Shown here: positions 26,226-33,890 of the stretch, in pieces
Position numbering within the stretch: the stretch's first letter is position 1
Layout of the letters: each line of letters starts with the position of its first letter
Assembly (NCBI GenBank): GCA_017446745.1
Contig: JAFSQF010000041.1
Location: forward strand, 1-41,368
Origin: Bacteroidales bacterium
GTDB lineage: Bacteria; Bacteroidota; Bacteroidia; Bacteroidales; P3
DNA: 41,368 bases
Direction: 5' to 3'
Made by a program: the position numbers and the translations under genes
The notes under the pieces: model-generated
What the model was told of the DNA's origin: nothing
Database searches by the model: none
What the model saw: only the letters and a program-made list of their open reading frames with translations

Positions 26226-26633
26226 TTATTTGCAGCAAAGCTCGGTAAGGACTCCGAGGGTGCTCTTGGGGTGAAGGAAACCGATGTTGAGGTTCTCGGC
26301 ACCTTTGCGGGCCTGCTGGTCGATGAGGCGCACCCCTTTGTCCTTGCACTCGCCGAGGGCAGCGTTGGTGTCGTCGACAGCGAAAGCGATGTGGTGCATG
26401 CCTCCCTTGCCGTTGTTCTTCTCGATGAATGCGGCAATGGTGCTCTCCGGACTTGTTGGCTCGAGGAGCTCTATCTTCACGTCGCCAATTTTAAAGAAGG
26501 CCGTTTTAACTTTTTGGTCTTCGACGACTTCGATGTTGTAGCATTTGAGGCCCATTACGTCCTCCCAGAATTTGATGGCTTCTTCCAGATTGGTAACAGC
26601 GATACCAATGTGTTCGATGTGAGAAGGTGTCAT
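26226..26633 (-). CDS. mce: Methylmalonyl-CoA epimerase
   Basis: The 135-residue glyoxalase/VOC-fold protein interconverts (R)- and (S)-methylmalonyl-CoA. Two beta-alpha modules are visible (HIEHIGIAVTNLEEAIKFW and GGMHHIAFAVDD). Probable metal ligands are His8, His81 and Glu131, with a fourth in the KIELLEP strand. It is the first gene of the decarboxylase operon and links succinate/methylmalonyl-CoA metabolism to the sodium pump. Confidence 0.94.
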   Translation of the reverse strand: MTPSHIEHIGIAVTNLEEAIKFWEDVMGLKCYNIEVVEDQKVKTAFFKIGDVKIELLEPTSPESTIAAFIEKNNGKGGMHHIAFAVDDTNAALGECKDKGVRLIDQQARKGAENLNIGFLHPKSTLGVLTELCCK

Positions 26634-26713
26634 AGTTTTTTATGTTTTTTTATTGATTATTTTCAACCGTAACTGTCTTTTTTGGCTAAAAAAAAGCCAT
26701 AAATAACGATAAT

Positions 26714-26738
26714 TTGCTATATAGCAACAATATAGCAA
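26714..26738 (-). promoter_or_regulatory. Palindromic candidate operator in the mce leader
   Basis: TTGCTATATAGCAA at 26714-26727 is a perfect 14-bp palindrome. A further half-site TATAGCAA lies at 26731-26738. The pair falls just downstream of the predicted -7 box for the - strand operon, where a repressor would block transcription, or it could fold in the leader RNA. Confidence 0.45.
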
Positions 26739-26752
26739 AATATTATCTTTTA

Positions 26753-26760
26753 CAAAGATA
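26753..26760 (-). promoter_or_regulatory. -7 box of the methylmalonyl-CoA decarboxylase operon
   Basis: On the - strand this reads TATCTTTG, matching TAnnTTTG. It lies 120 bp before the mce start. The upstream region is AT-rich; the -33 element is not distinct. Confidence 0.55.
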
Positions 26761-26840
26761 CAACACAAATTTGAATTAGCAAAAAAAAATCTACTAATAA
26801 TAGATATTATTATATGCGACACTGATTAGCATGCAACACT

Positions 26841-27138
26841 GAGTCCCAGCGGGACGGCATATAATAGCCGTGGGCGCGAGCCCACGGAGTAAAGCAGTCA
26901 TTTACATTGAGCCCCGTAGGGGCGGCATATAATAGCCGTGGGCGCGAGCCCACGGGATAATGCGAACCAACCATCCGCATACGAGCCCCAGCGGGGCGGC
27001 ATATAATAGCCGTGGGTGTCAACCCACGGAATACAATAATCTCTCCCCCATCCCAATCCCCGTAGGGGATACCGTTCAATAGACAACGTCCATCCCACTC
27101 ACCCTCTCTTGAGCCCCGTAGGGGCGGCATATTATGCC
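26841..27138 (-). repeat. Four copies of a double-hairpin intergenic repeat
   Basis: Copies begin at 26841, 26909, 26983 and 27111. Each complete copy is about 47 bp: a first stem GAGCCCC-nnn-GGGGC (or a compensated GTCCC/GGGAC version in copy 1), the constant link GGCATATAATAGCCG, and a second stem CCGTGGG-nnnnn-CCCACGG. The fourth copy has only the first stem. The exchange CCCC/GGGG to TCCC/GGGA in copy 1 keeps pairing. Between copies 3 and 4 lies the 88-bp element shared with 547-634. Open frames here are repeat artefacts. Confidence 0.85.
27001..27088 (-). repeat. 88-bp dispersed repeat; inverted copy at 547-634
   Basis: The reverse complement of this segment matches 547-634 with about two mismatches. 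Its left end overlaps the second stem of double-hairpin copy 3, showing that the two repeat families are parts of one larger modular element. Confidence 0.8.
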
Positions 27139-27169
27139 ACTTCTAAGGGAAAAAACACCTATAAAAGGT

Positions 27170-28207
27170 TCAGAAACCTATGCCTAACTCTTTGATGGCG
27201 TTGACGTATGGGCCCACCGGAGAGGAGGGAACGCGGAAGACAATATGACGGCGGCGTGCGGCAAAGACGCCGAGGCCGCCCTCAATATTGCTGTAGGAGA
27301 AAGGCTCGCGCTCGAAGGTGCCAAGCGGATTGACGGAGAAAAGATACTCCGCAAGGGCCTCGCTGCAACACTGGATATTAATCTCTACGGTGTCGATGAT
27401 ATTCTTATTGCACACCGTGTCGTGAATGCCGTTGCGTAGCGCCGCCAGGAAGACAGAACGCAGAAGAGTGGTCTGGAGCTTATAGCTGCGCATATCGCTC
27501 TTGATGGTCCCACAGGGGATGTCGACATAATGAGGCGTTATGGTGGTGTCGTAAGGTCGCACGGTGGTGTCGACGATAAAATCGCGATAGTGGAAGCGGA
27601 CGATGGGGCGATACTGCCGGGCGTTGCGTATGGTGGACCATATCATCTGGCATTCGCCGGCCTTGCCACTGAAGGTGAAAACGATGATGTCGTTGGGCGT
27701 CTCGAGGAACATCTGTCCGGCTATGAGGGGCGTCTCGGCGGTGGCTATGGTGTCGCCGGTGGCGTTCTTGACTACAACGAGGCGGTAGATGAAGCTGGTG
27801 TCGAAAAGACCAGCAGAAGGGAGATAATAGATGGGCTGGCGCTGGCTGAAGAAAAGGCCCTCCTCCTTGTTGTCAAACTCGGTATACGACATGGGGAATA
27901 CACGCCGGGGGGTATCCCCTACCCTATGCAGGATGCCACGGGAGTCGGCAGCGGTATTCCATTCCTGCAGATAAACGGAGAGCGCCGTGGGCGAATAGAC
28001 ATTGGAATCGCGTATTGGCGAATAAGCATATTGGTTGCCCTCGCCGAGGAAGCACCGTTGGATACGGACGTAAGTGGTGTCGTCGTCCTGGTCGAGGAGA
28101 CAATAAACCACAGGTGTTTCACGCCAGGTGTCGTTGGGCGAGAACTCCACCTCGCACGAGGCAAAGAGCATAGCCAGAACAGGAAGAATGACAAATATCT
28201 TTTTCAA
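27170..28207 (-). CDS. DUF4249 family lipoprotein
   Basis: The 345-residue protein has a lipoprotein signal (MLFASCE, Cys at about 18), then ETPVVYCLLDQDDDTTYVRIQRCFLG and a beta-rich body, matching DUF4249. These Bacteroidota lipoproteins are commonly encoded next to TonB-dependent receptors; none is present here. Instead it follows the GH2-like gene after 7 bp, so the two proteins are co-expressed and probably meet in the periplasm or at the surface. Confidence 0.8.
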   Translation of the reverse strand: MKKIFVILPVLAMLFASCEVEFSPNDTWRETPVVYCLLDQDDDTTYVRIQRCFLGEGNQYAYSPIRDSNVYSPTALSVYLQEWNTAADSRGILHRVGDTPRRVFPMSYTEFDNKEEGLFFSQRQPIYYLPSAGLFDTSFIYRLVVVKNATGDTIATAETPLIAGQMFLETPNDIIVFTFSGKAGECQMIWSTIRNARQYRPIVRFHYRDFIVDTTVRPYDTTITPHYVDIPCGTIKSDMRSYKLQTTLLRSVFLAALRNGIHDTVCNKNIIDTVEINIQCCSEALAEYLFSVNPLGTFEREPFSYSNIEGGLGVFAARRRHIVFRVPSSPVGPYVNAIKELGIGF

Positions 28208-28214
28208 AGGATTA

Positions 28215-31200
28215 TCACTTTTTTATATTTATTGTTTCGAGTAGTTGAATCTCGTCGACCATAATCCACGGACGCAGGCCTCGCGCCTTGTGCCAGGCGG
28301 GGATGCGCCCCATGTTCTTTGCCACGAAACGGACAAAGCGGATATCGGACTGGTTGACGTCGATGGTGACGGTGACGCGCTGAGGCGTGTTCATGGCCTG
28401 CTCCTCGGGAGCGTATTTCAGCTTGGCGTTGATGGCCGGCGAGTAATTTTCGCCATCGGAGGAGACGAACACCTGCACGGCATTGGGGGCAAAGGCCCAT
28501 GCGTCGGGGACATGGGCAAAGGAGGCTGTTACCTGCTGGAGGTCGATGCCCTTGCTGAGCTCCAGGACCACGTTGAGGTCGGTGCCCGAAAAACCAAGCC
28601 AACCACGCGACAACTCACTGATCTCTCCCGTCTCACCATCGAAGAGTATGCTTTCGGGGTTGAAATTGTAAGGGGTGTTGGCCTTGTTGACGTAGGTGGC
28701 TCCGGTGATGTAGTCGAAATTAAAACGCTGGACGGCAGTGAACGAGGGGGTGGCATCGTTCATGAACGTCTTGGCCTTGACGTATGTAGAATGGTCGATG
28801 CGGAAAGGTTTCTTGTAGAGGGGTGAGTTGCGGTCGGGGGTGGAGCCATCGGTGGTGTAGCGTATCTCTGCTTTCGGGATAGAGCTGGAGAGGGTGATGG
28901 TCATAGGCTGGTCGAAGCGGTCGCGGTCCTTGGCGATGGTAGGCATGGGGAGCACGCTGGAGGCTATATGCGGATATTCAACGCGACAGAAGTCGTAGGG
29001 GTTGAACTCGGCGAGGTCGTAGGCGCGGAGGTGGACAACGAAATGATATTTCTTGTCGGCAAGGAGGAATTGGTCGGGCACCTCATGGCCGGCGAGGGCG
29101 GAGCCCACGGCGGCCTGACGGTAGTCGACATTGAAGGTGAGGAAGTCGCGTTGGCGGAGCTCGCCGGCTTCCTGGGTAGTGAAGAGGTCGACGTCGCTGT
29201 AGGGATAGAGCGAAAAATTGAAGGTCGTGTCGAGGAAATCGACAAAAAGACCCATGCCGTCACCCTCTACAGAGACCCAACGGACATCGGTACGGTTGCC
29301 GCTCTCCTGCGGCTTGAGGTAAGGGAAGAAAAAGTCGGAAGAGGCACGACGCCAGGTGCCGGCGACACCGGCCTGACGGCGGTCGGGATAGCTCTCCTTG
29401 TCAAGACCAAACCAGCGCACGCTGTCGAGCGTCTTGGGCAAGCACATCTGAAGACCTACCTTGGGCAGGGTCTTCACCTGTTCGGAAGCCACAACCTCGT
29501 TGTCGATAAGGACATCGCCGGTGTGGAGCACAGCAATAGACTGCTTGACATCGAAGAATGCGTTGCCATCCTGGTCGGTGAAACGGAGCATGGCGTCGAT
29601 GCAAACGGTGTTGGCGTCGACCTGACGGCAATGGGTGGCGACAACAGTGCGGCGGAGATTCTGTGGCCCGAAGTTCTGCCAGAGGCGGAGGGCGTTCTTG
29701 TCAACACGGTCGTTGTCGGTAGGCGGACGCCAGAAGTTGACGACGGGCGAAGCTACCGTGAGGTCGCGGTCGCGAAAACGGAAAGAGACGATATCGGCGC
29801 GTGCCAGGTCGTAGCGGAGCTCTATATTGTCGTTGAAAACCTTGGCGATGCCCGTGGCAGGGTCTCCCTCATGTTCCAGATAAAGAGCCTCGCGGTCATA
29901 GTCGGTGAGTTTCTCCTTCTTCACCTCGCGCATGGGCAGGGGGAACTCAAAGACACCCAGCTCAGTGCCACGTGGCACTGCCGTGGTGGTGGTGCGCTGA
30001 CGTATGGTGAAATGGATGAAAAGCTCCTCGCCGGCATAGAGCGTGAGAGCAGGAATTTTGAGCTTGAAGTTTTTCGATTCGCCCGGACGGAGGTCTACGG
30101 AGACCTCGCCCTCGATAATGCGTGTTTTGAGGTTGGAAGATATATTGTAATCCAATATATAGTCGTTGAGGGAGAGGAACGAGAGGAAATTGGTGACGTT
30201 GAACTCAGCAGCGTCGGGGCTGATGTTCACCAACTGGATGTCGAAGGGCCGGTAGATATTGCGGAGCTCGGCGAGGAAAGGTTTGGCCGTGCCATTATCC
30301 ATAAGCCCCGTGACGGTGCGGTCGGACTGCGTGGCGGGGTCGAAGAAGTCGGCCGTGTTCCACCACGCCGCAAAACCGCCCTGCAGGGGACCATAGCGGC
30401 GCACAAGCTGCCACAAGGGTTCGAGAGAACCGTAGGTGTTGCCAGTGGTGTTGCCAAACGAGGCCATTATGAGCGGCCGAGGCTGCACCTGCTTGGAGCC
30501 AAAGAGTTTAAGGTCGTCGTAAAGGATATCTACCGGGGCAATGAAGTCGGTATTGTCGGAATAGCCGGCTCCGGAGTACATGACGGGACGCGTCTTGTCT
30601 TTCTGCTTGATGGTGCGGAAAGCGTTCTCCATGCACACGCCGTTGTCCACGCCGTTACCCAACGACCAGCAGATGATGCTGGGGTGATTTTTAAGACGCT
30701 CGTACATATTCTGCATACGCGACACGAAGAGGTTGATGTATTCGCGGTCGGTGGCCACGGCCTTGGCCTGCGTAGAGAAAGGCTGGAGGTTGACATCGCA
30801 GAACACGTATAGGCCGTATTCGTCGCAAAGCTCGTAGAAATAAGGACTGGCAGGGGAATAGAGGGTGGTGCGCACTGCATTGATGTTGTGGCGTTTCATC
30901 TGCTGCAACTCATTGCGCAACATTTCCTTGGAGGGGAACGAGTGAAGGCCCTTGTCGTAAGGCGCATAGATAGTGCCTCGGATGGTTACGGGCTGACCGT
31001 TGACCACTAAATTTCCATCCTTCATCTGGACGGTGCGGAAGCCGAAGCGGCACCCCACAGTCTCGACGAGGTTCATCTTCTGGTCGCGCAGGCGCGCCAC
31101 GAAGGTGTAGCGGTCGGGGGTCTCGGCAGTCCATGGACTTACTGCCGGGAGTGTGCGCTCAAACTTGTGCGAAAGCTCGTTTTTCTTGTCGAAGACCACC

Positions 31201-32063
31201 CAGCGGCCCACCTTGTCAACCTCGTGGCCTTTGGGGTCCCACACTTCTATTTCTACATAGTACTGACCTTTCTTGTAGTGGTTGAAGATATCCAGGGTGG
31301 CCTCGAGCGTACCCACGCGGTTGGAGGGGCTATAGTCGGCCACAAGCTTGTAGTCCATGATATTGACATAGGGCTTGAGGGTGAGGAAGACATCGGAGGT
31401 GATGCCTCCGATGGTGCGGGCATAGTTGGCTTCAAGCATTGCCCCGTCGCTGAGGGCGACGACCTGGACGATTATGTTGTTGGTCTTACCTATCTTGAGG
31501 TGCTCGGTGAGGTCGAACTCGCTGATGTCGCGCGAGTCCTCGCTATAACCCACATACTCGTGGTTGACCCATACGTAGTAGGCCGAGCGGGCCTGGAGAT
31601 TGAGGTAACACCGGTATTCTTTCCATTGCTTGGGGACGTTGAATTCACGGTAGTAGCTGACCACATGGTTGCCGGCATCAGCAACATCGGACGGCTTGGT
31701 AAGTTTCTTACTTTTGGCGTTGTTAGGAAGACGGCCCGAGGGGACGTCGACAGCTGCCCACCCCTCGGTGGAGAATGTTTTCTGCTCGATGTCGGTGGGG
31801 CGTGAACCCACGGAGGACGAGAGCTTGCAGAGCCACTGCCCGTTGAGGCTTATGTAGTAGGGCGACTCCTCGTAGCGGCCTTTCTCTATGGCGTTCTCGT
31901 CGGCATAAGAGACGACGTTGGCGCGAGGGTAAAGCTTATGTTGTTCAAAGATTTCTACGTCGTTCCATTCGTCGACAACGGGGGCTGCATCTTTGCTTTT
32001 CTTCTGCGCGCTGGCAGTGACTGCGAGGACAAGTGCCAGGGCTGAGAGGAGGAATTTCTTCAT
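28215..32063 (-). CDS. GH2 (beta-galactosidase-like) protein lacking catalytic residues
   Basis: I choose the ATG at 32063, which gives a clean signal peptide (MKKFLLSALALVLAVTASAQ) and 1282 residues; a longer frame starts at 32111. The order is GH2 sugar-binding domain (about 45-230), Ig-like domain, TIM barrel (about 340-620), LacZ-type large beta domain (about 750-990), chitobiase C-terminal-like domain (RYTTDGSTPDRNS, about 1070) and an F5/8 type C-like end domain. The acid/base motif WSLGNE reads WSLGNG (Gly471). The nucleophile position in RPLIMASFGNTTGN is Ser535 instead of Glu. The SHYPN and DEANIETHG segments read TLYSP and CDVNLQPFS. The frame is fully open, so it is a likely pseudo-enzyme with a binding or structural role. 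It is coupled to the DUF4249 gene. Confidence 0.88.
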   Translation of the reverse strand: MKKFLLSALALVLAVTASAQKKSKDAAPVVDEWNDVEIFEQHKLYPRANVVSYADENAIEKGRYEESPYYISLNGQWLCKLSSSVGSRPTDIEQKTFSTEGWAAVDVPSGRLPNNAKSKKLTKPSDVADAGNHVVSYYREFNVPKQWKEYRCYLNLQARSAYYVWVNHEYVGYSEDSRDISEFDLTEHLKIGKTNNIIVQVVALSDGAMLEANYARTIGGITSDVFLTLKPYVNIMDYKLVADYSPSNRVGTLEATLDIFNHYKKGQYYVEIEVWDPKGHEVDKVGRWVVFDKKNELSHKFERTLPAVSPWTAETPDRYTFVARLRDQKMNLVETVGCRFGFRTVQMKDGNLVVNGQPVTIRGTIYAPYDKGLHSFPSKEMLRNELQQMKRHNINAVRTTLYSPASPYFYELCDEYGLYVFCDVNLQPFSTQAKAVATDREYINLFVSRMQNMYERLKNHPSIICWSLGNGVDNGVCMENAFRTIKQKDKTRPVMYSGAGYSDNTDFIAPVDILYDDLKLFGSKQVQPRPLIMASFGNTTGNTYGSLEPLWQLVRRYGPLQGGFAAWWNTADFFDPATQSDRTVTGLMDNGTAKPFLAELRNIYRPFDIQLVNISPDAAEFNVTNFLSFLSLNDYILDYNISSNLKTRIIEGEVSVDLRPGESKNFKLKIPALTLYAGEELFIHFTIRQRTTTTAVPRGTELGVFEFPLPMREVKKEKLTDYDREALYLEHEGDPATGIAKVFNDNIELRYDLARADIVSFRFRDRDLTVASPVVNFWRPPTDNDRVDKNALRLWQNFGPQNLRRTVVATHCRQVDANTVCIDAMLRFTDQDGNAFFDVKQSIAVLHTGDVLIDNEVVASEQVKTLPKVGLQMCLPKTLDSVRWFGLDKESYPDRRQAGVAGTWRRASSDFFFPYLKPQESGNRTDVRWVSVEGDGMGLFVDFLDTTFNFSLYPYSDVDLFTTQEAGELRQRDFLTFNVDYRQAAVGSALAGHEVPDQFLLADKKYHFVVHLRAYDLAEFNPYDFCRVEYPHIASSVLPMPTIAKDRDRFDQPMTITLSSSIPKAEIRYTTDGSTPDRNSPLYKKPFRIDHSTYVKAKTFMNDATPSFTAVQRFNFDYITGATYVNKANTPYNFNPESILFDGETGEISELSRGWLGFSGTDLNVVLELSKGIDLQQVTASFAHVPDAWAFAPNAVQVFVSSDGENYSPAINAKLKYAPEEQAMNTPQRVTVTIDVNQSDIRFVRFVAKNMGRIPAWHKARGLRPWIMVDEIQLLETINIKK

Positions 32064-32131
32064 GGTATAGAGTTGAAACTTCGCGACGGCGCGATATTTG
32101 TATTGCTTCATTTCTAAGTAAGCATTCTTGA

Positions 32132-32158
32132 TTAAACAACATCTGACTTGTTGTTTAA
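32132..32158. promoter_or_regulatory. Inverted repeat upstream of the GH2-like gene
   Basis: TTAAACAAC (32132-32140) and GTTGTTTAA (32150-32158) form a perfect 9-bp inverted repeat with a 9-nt spacer. It is 69 bp upstream of the GH2 start and 86 bp after the stop of the preceding gene, so it may be an operator or a weak terminator stem. Confidence 0.4.
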
Positions 32159-32243
32159 CTTGCTGATTGGCGGACGAAAATCAATCAAATAAACAGTTCA
32201 ACGATTGAACATATTCACTTATCGTCCCACGTGTTGCAGGCCC

Positions 32244-32885
32244 CTAAAAGTAGAAGCCTGTGCCAAATTTGAGGTTGTGGTAGATTTCAGGCCACGAGGA
32301 GGTGGCCACCTCTTCGAAGCCTCGCTCCACATCACGGCATTGTATGAACTGATAGCCCACATAGGCGTTGATGCCGAAACGGCGCGAGAAGGCGAAACGG
32401 AGGCCTGCCTGGAGTCCGAAAGTGATACCACCCTCGGCTATACGGGTATACTCCTGGACTTTGTTCTTGGAACCGAAAGGAATACTATAGCCCATCTGCA
32501 CGGCGGTGTAGGGCGTAAGACGGCTGCGGAGGAAATGGCTACGGAACTCTACAAACACAGGGATCTGAGAGAAAGCCCCCATGGGGTCGCTGAGATAGGA
32601 GAAACCCAGACCTATAGCCGACTCCTTGCGCCACTGCCATCCCGCTACGGCGGTGATGCCGTTGAGGCCATAGACATCGTCGAAAGCGTGGAGGTTGCCA
32701 AACTGGTCCATGTATTGCCCGTTCTGTGCCTTGAAATGCATCATGTGGGTGAAGTCGACAACACAATATAAACCATAGTATTTTAGTTCTATATGTGGAG
32801 GATTGCTCTGCGGTGCCGGCAGCTGGAAGGCTTTGGCCGTGAAAATGACACTTAGGAACGCTATGCTAAGGAAGAGCTTCTTCAT
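32244..32885 (-). CDS. Small outer-membrane beta-barrel protein
   Basis: A 213-residue protein with a signal peptide (MKKLFLSIAFLSVIFTAKA) and alternating amphipathic strands (GITAVAGWQWRKESAIGLGF, RLTPYTAVQMGYSIPFG, GINAYVGYQFIQ) ending in NLKFGTGFYF, a typical barrel C-terminus with terminal Phe. It resembles small OmpA/OmpW-like barrels of 8 strands; no specific family is claimed. A 9-bp repeat array lies upstream of its start. Confidence 0.7.
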   Translation of the reverse strand: MKKLFLSIAFLSVIFTAKAFQLPAPQSNPPHIELKYYGLYCVVDFTHMMHFKAQNGQYMDQFGNLHAFDDVYGLNGITAVAGWQWRKESAIGLGFSYLSDPMGAFSQIPVFVEFRSHFLRSRLTPYTAVQMGYSIPFGSKNKVQEYTRIAEGGITFGLQAGLRFAFSRRFGINAYVGYQFIQCRDVERGFEEVATSSWPEIYHNLKFGTGFYF

Positions 32886-32921
32886 TAGATAAATGGATTT
32901 TTTTGAGTTTTCTTGGTGCTT

Positions 32922-33020
32922 CTATAGATTCTATAGATTCTGGAGGTTCAGTAGATTCTATAGGTTCCAGAGATTCTGGATTGTCTAAATTGTCTAGATT
33001 GTCTAGATTTTCCAGAATCT
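32922..33020 (+). repeat. 9-bp degenerate tandem array (11 units)
   Basis: Eleven 9-bp units in perfect phase: CTATAGATT twice, then CTGGAGGTT, CAGTAGATT, CTATAGGTT, CCAGAGATT, CTGGATTGT, CTAAATTGT, CTAGATTGT, CTAGATTTT and CCAGAATCT. Adjacent units are most alike, as expected for local duplication followed by point change. It fills the gap between atoA (stop at 33051) and the barrel gene (start at 32885). Its unit length and sequence differ from the 8-bp family. Confidence 0.8.
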
Positions 33021-33050
33021 CCAGAGCCGATAGAATAACCAGGAAGGAGA

Positions 33051-33707
33051 TTATTTCATTTCCTTGAGGTTGGGGGAGATGATAAGTGTGGCCTCAGTGG
33101 CCGCCTGCACCTGCTCTACAGTGAACTCGGGGTTAATCTCGGTCAAGACAATGCCCTTGGGGGTGATTTCCATGACACCCATCTCGGTGATAATCATGTT
33201 GACCTGTCCTTTAGCTGTGAGAGGAAGTGTGCATTTCTTCAGGATTTTGGGGTTGCCCTTGGCGGTATGCTCCATGGCGAGGATAACCTTCTTGGCACCC
33301 ACGAGGAGGTCCATAGCACCTCCCATGCCCGGGGTTTTCTTGCCGGGAATCATCCAGTTGGCAAGGTCGCCCTGCTCATCGACCTGCATGGCTCCAAGAA
33401 CGGAGACATCGACGTGGCCGCCACGGATGATGCCGAACGAGGTGGCACTATCAAATGTGGAGGCTCCAGGAACATGAGTGATGTATCCACCTCCGGCATT
33501 GATGAACCAGGGGTCTTCCTTGCCCTGCTCGGGTGTGGGACCCATACCTATCATGCCGTTCTCCGACTGGAGGATGACGTTGACGCCCTCGGGGAGGAAG
33601 TTGGGGATAAGGGTCGGCAGACCGATACCCAGATTTACGACATCGCCGTCGTGGAGCTCCTGAGCGGCACGGCGCGCAATAAAGGGTTTAATCTGTTCTT
33701 TTTCCAT
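33051..33707 (-). CDS. atoA: 3-oxoacid (butyryl-CoA:acetoacetate) CoA-transferase subunit B
   Basis: The 218-residue protein is the B subunit of a two-part family I CoA-transferase. Motifs are NLGIGLPTLIPNFLP, the catalytic Glu49 in QSENGMIGMGP, and GGHVDVSVLGAMQVDEQGDLANW. In lysine fermenters the A/B pair exchanges CoA between acetoacetate and butyryl-CoA or acetyl-CoA. Here the A subunit (atoD) is not adjacent and not in the window. The gene follows kamE after a 20-unit 8-bp repeat array. Confidence 0.92.
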   Translation of the reverse strand: MEKEQIKPFIARRAAQELHDGDVVNLGIGLPTLIPNFLPEGVNVILQSENGMIGMGPTPEQGKEDPWFINAGGGYITHVPGASTFDSATSFGIIRGGHVDVSVLGAMQVDEQGDLANWMIPGKKTPGMGGAMDLLVGAKKVILAMEHTAKGNPKILKKCTLPLTAKGQVNMIITEMGVMEITPKGIVLTEINPEFTVEQVQAATEATLIISPNLKEMK

Positions 33708-33730
33708 TATTTAGTGTTTTAAAGTTATTT

Positions 33731-33890
33731 CGATATGTCGTTGTTTCGCTATTTCGTTGCTTCGATGTTTCGCTGCTTCGTTGCTTCGCTATTTCGATGT
33801 TTCGTTGTTTCGATGTTTCGATGTTTCGATATTTCGATACTTCGATGCTTCGATGCTTCGATGTTTCGATGTTTCGATGCCTCGATGCTA
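33731..33890 (+). repeat. 8-bp degenerate tandem array G (20 units)
   Basis: Twenty units in perfect phase over 160 bp. It mixes CGATGTTT and CGATGCTT with CGTTGTTT, CGTTGCTT, CGCTATTT and CGCTGCTT, variants in which TCG is kept but the A changes. The last unit, CGATGCTA, contains the kamE stop codon (TAG on the - strand, 33888-33890), so the array begins exactly at the end of that gene. It ends 23 bp before the atoA start. Confidence 0.9.

Noticed and set aside
26810-27130. Small open frames with PTAIICRPAGAR-type products, also at 445-699
   Set aside because: They translate palindromic intergenic repeats and have no independent support as genes.
28968-30812. 614-codon + strand open frame inside the GH2-like gene
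   Set aside because: The - strand encodes recognisable GH2 domains across the same span; the + frame shows only biased composition.
27170-32063. A polysaccharide utilisation locus around the GH2-like gene
   Set aside because: No SusC/SusD pair, sensor or sulfatase is present, and the GH2 active site is lost; the only partner is a DUF4249 lipoprotein.
32063-32111. Longer GH2 start at 32111
   Set aside because: The added 16 residues would precede an excellent signal peptide that begins at the internal ATG, which is the more likely start.
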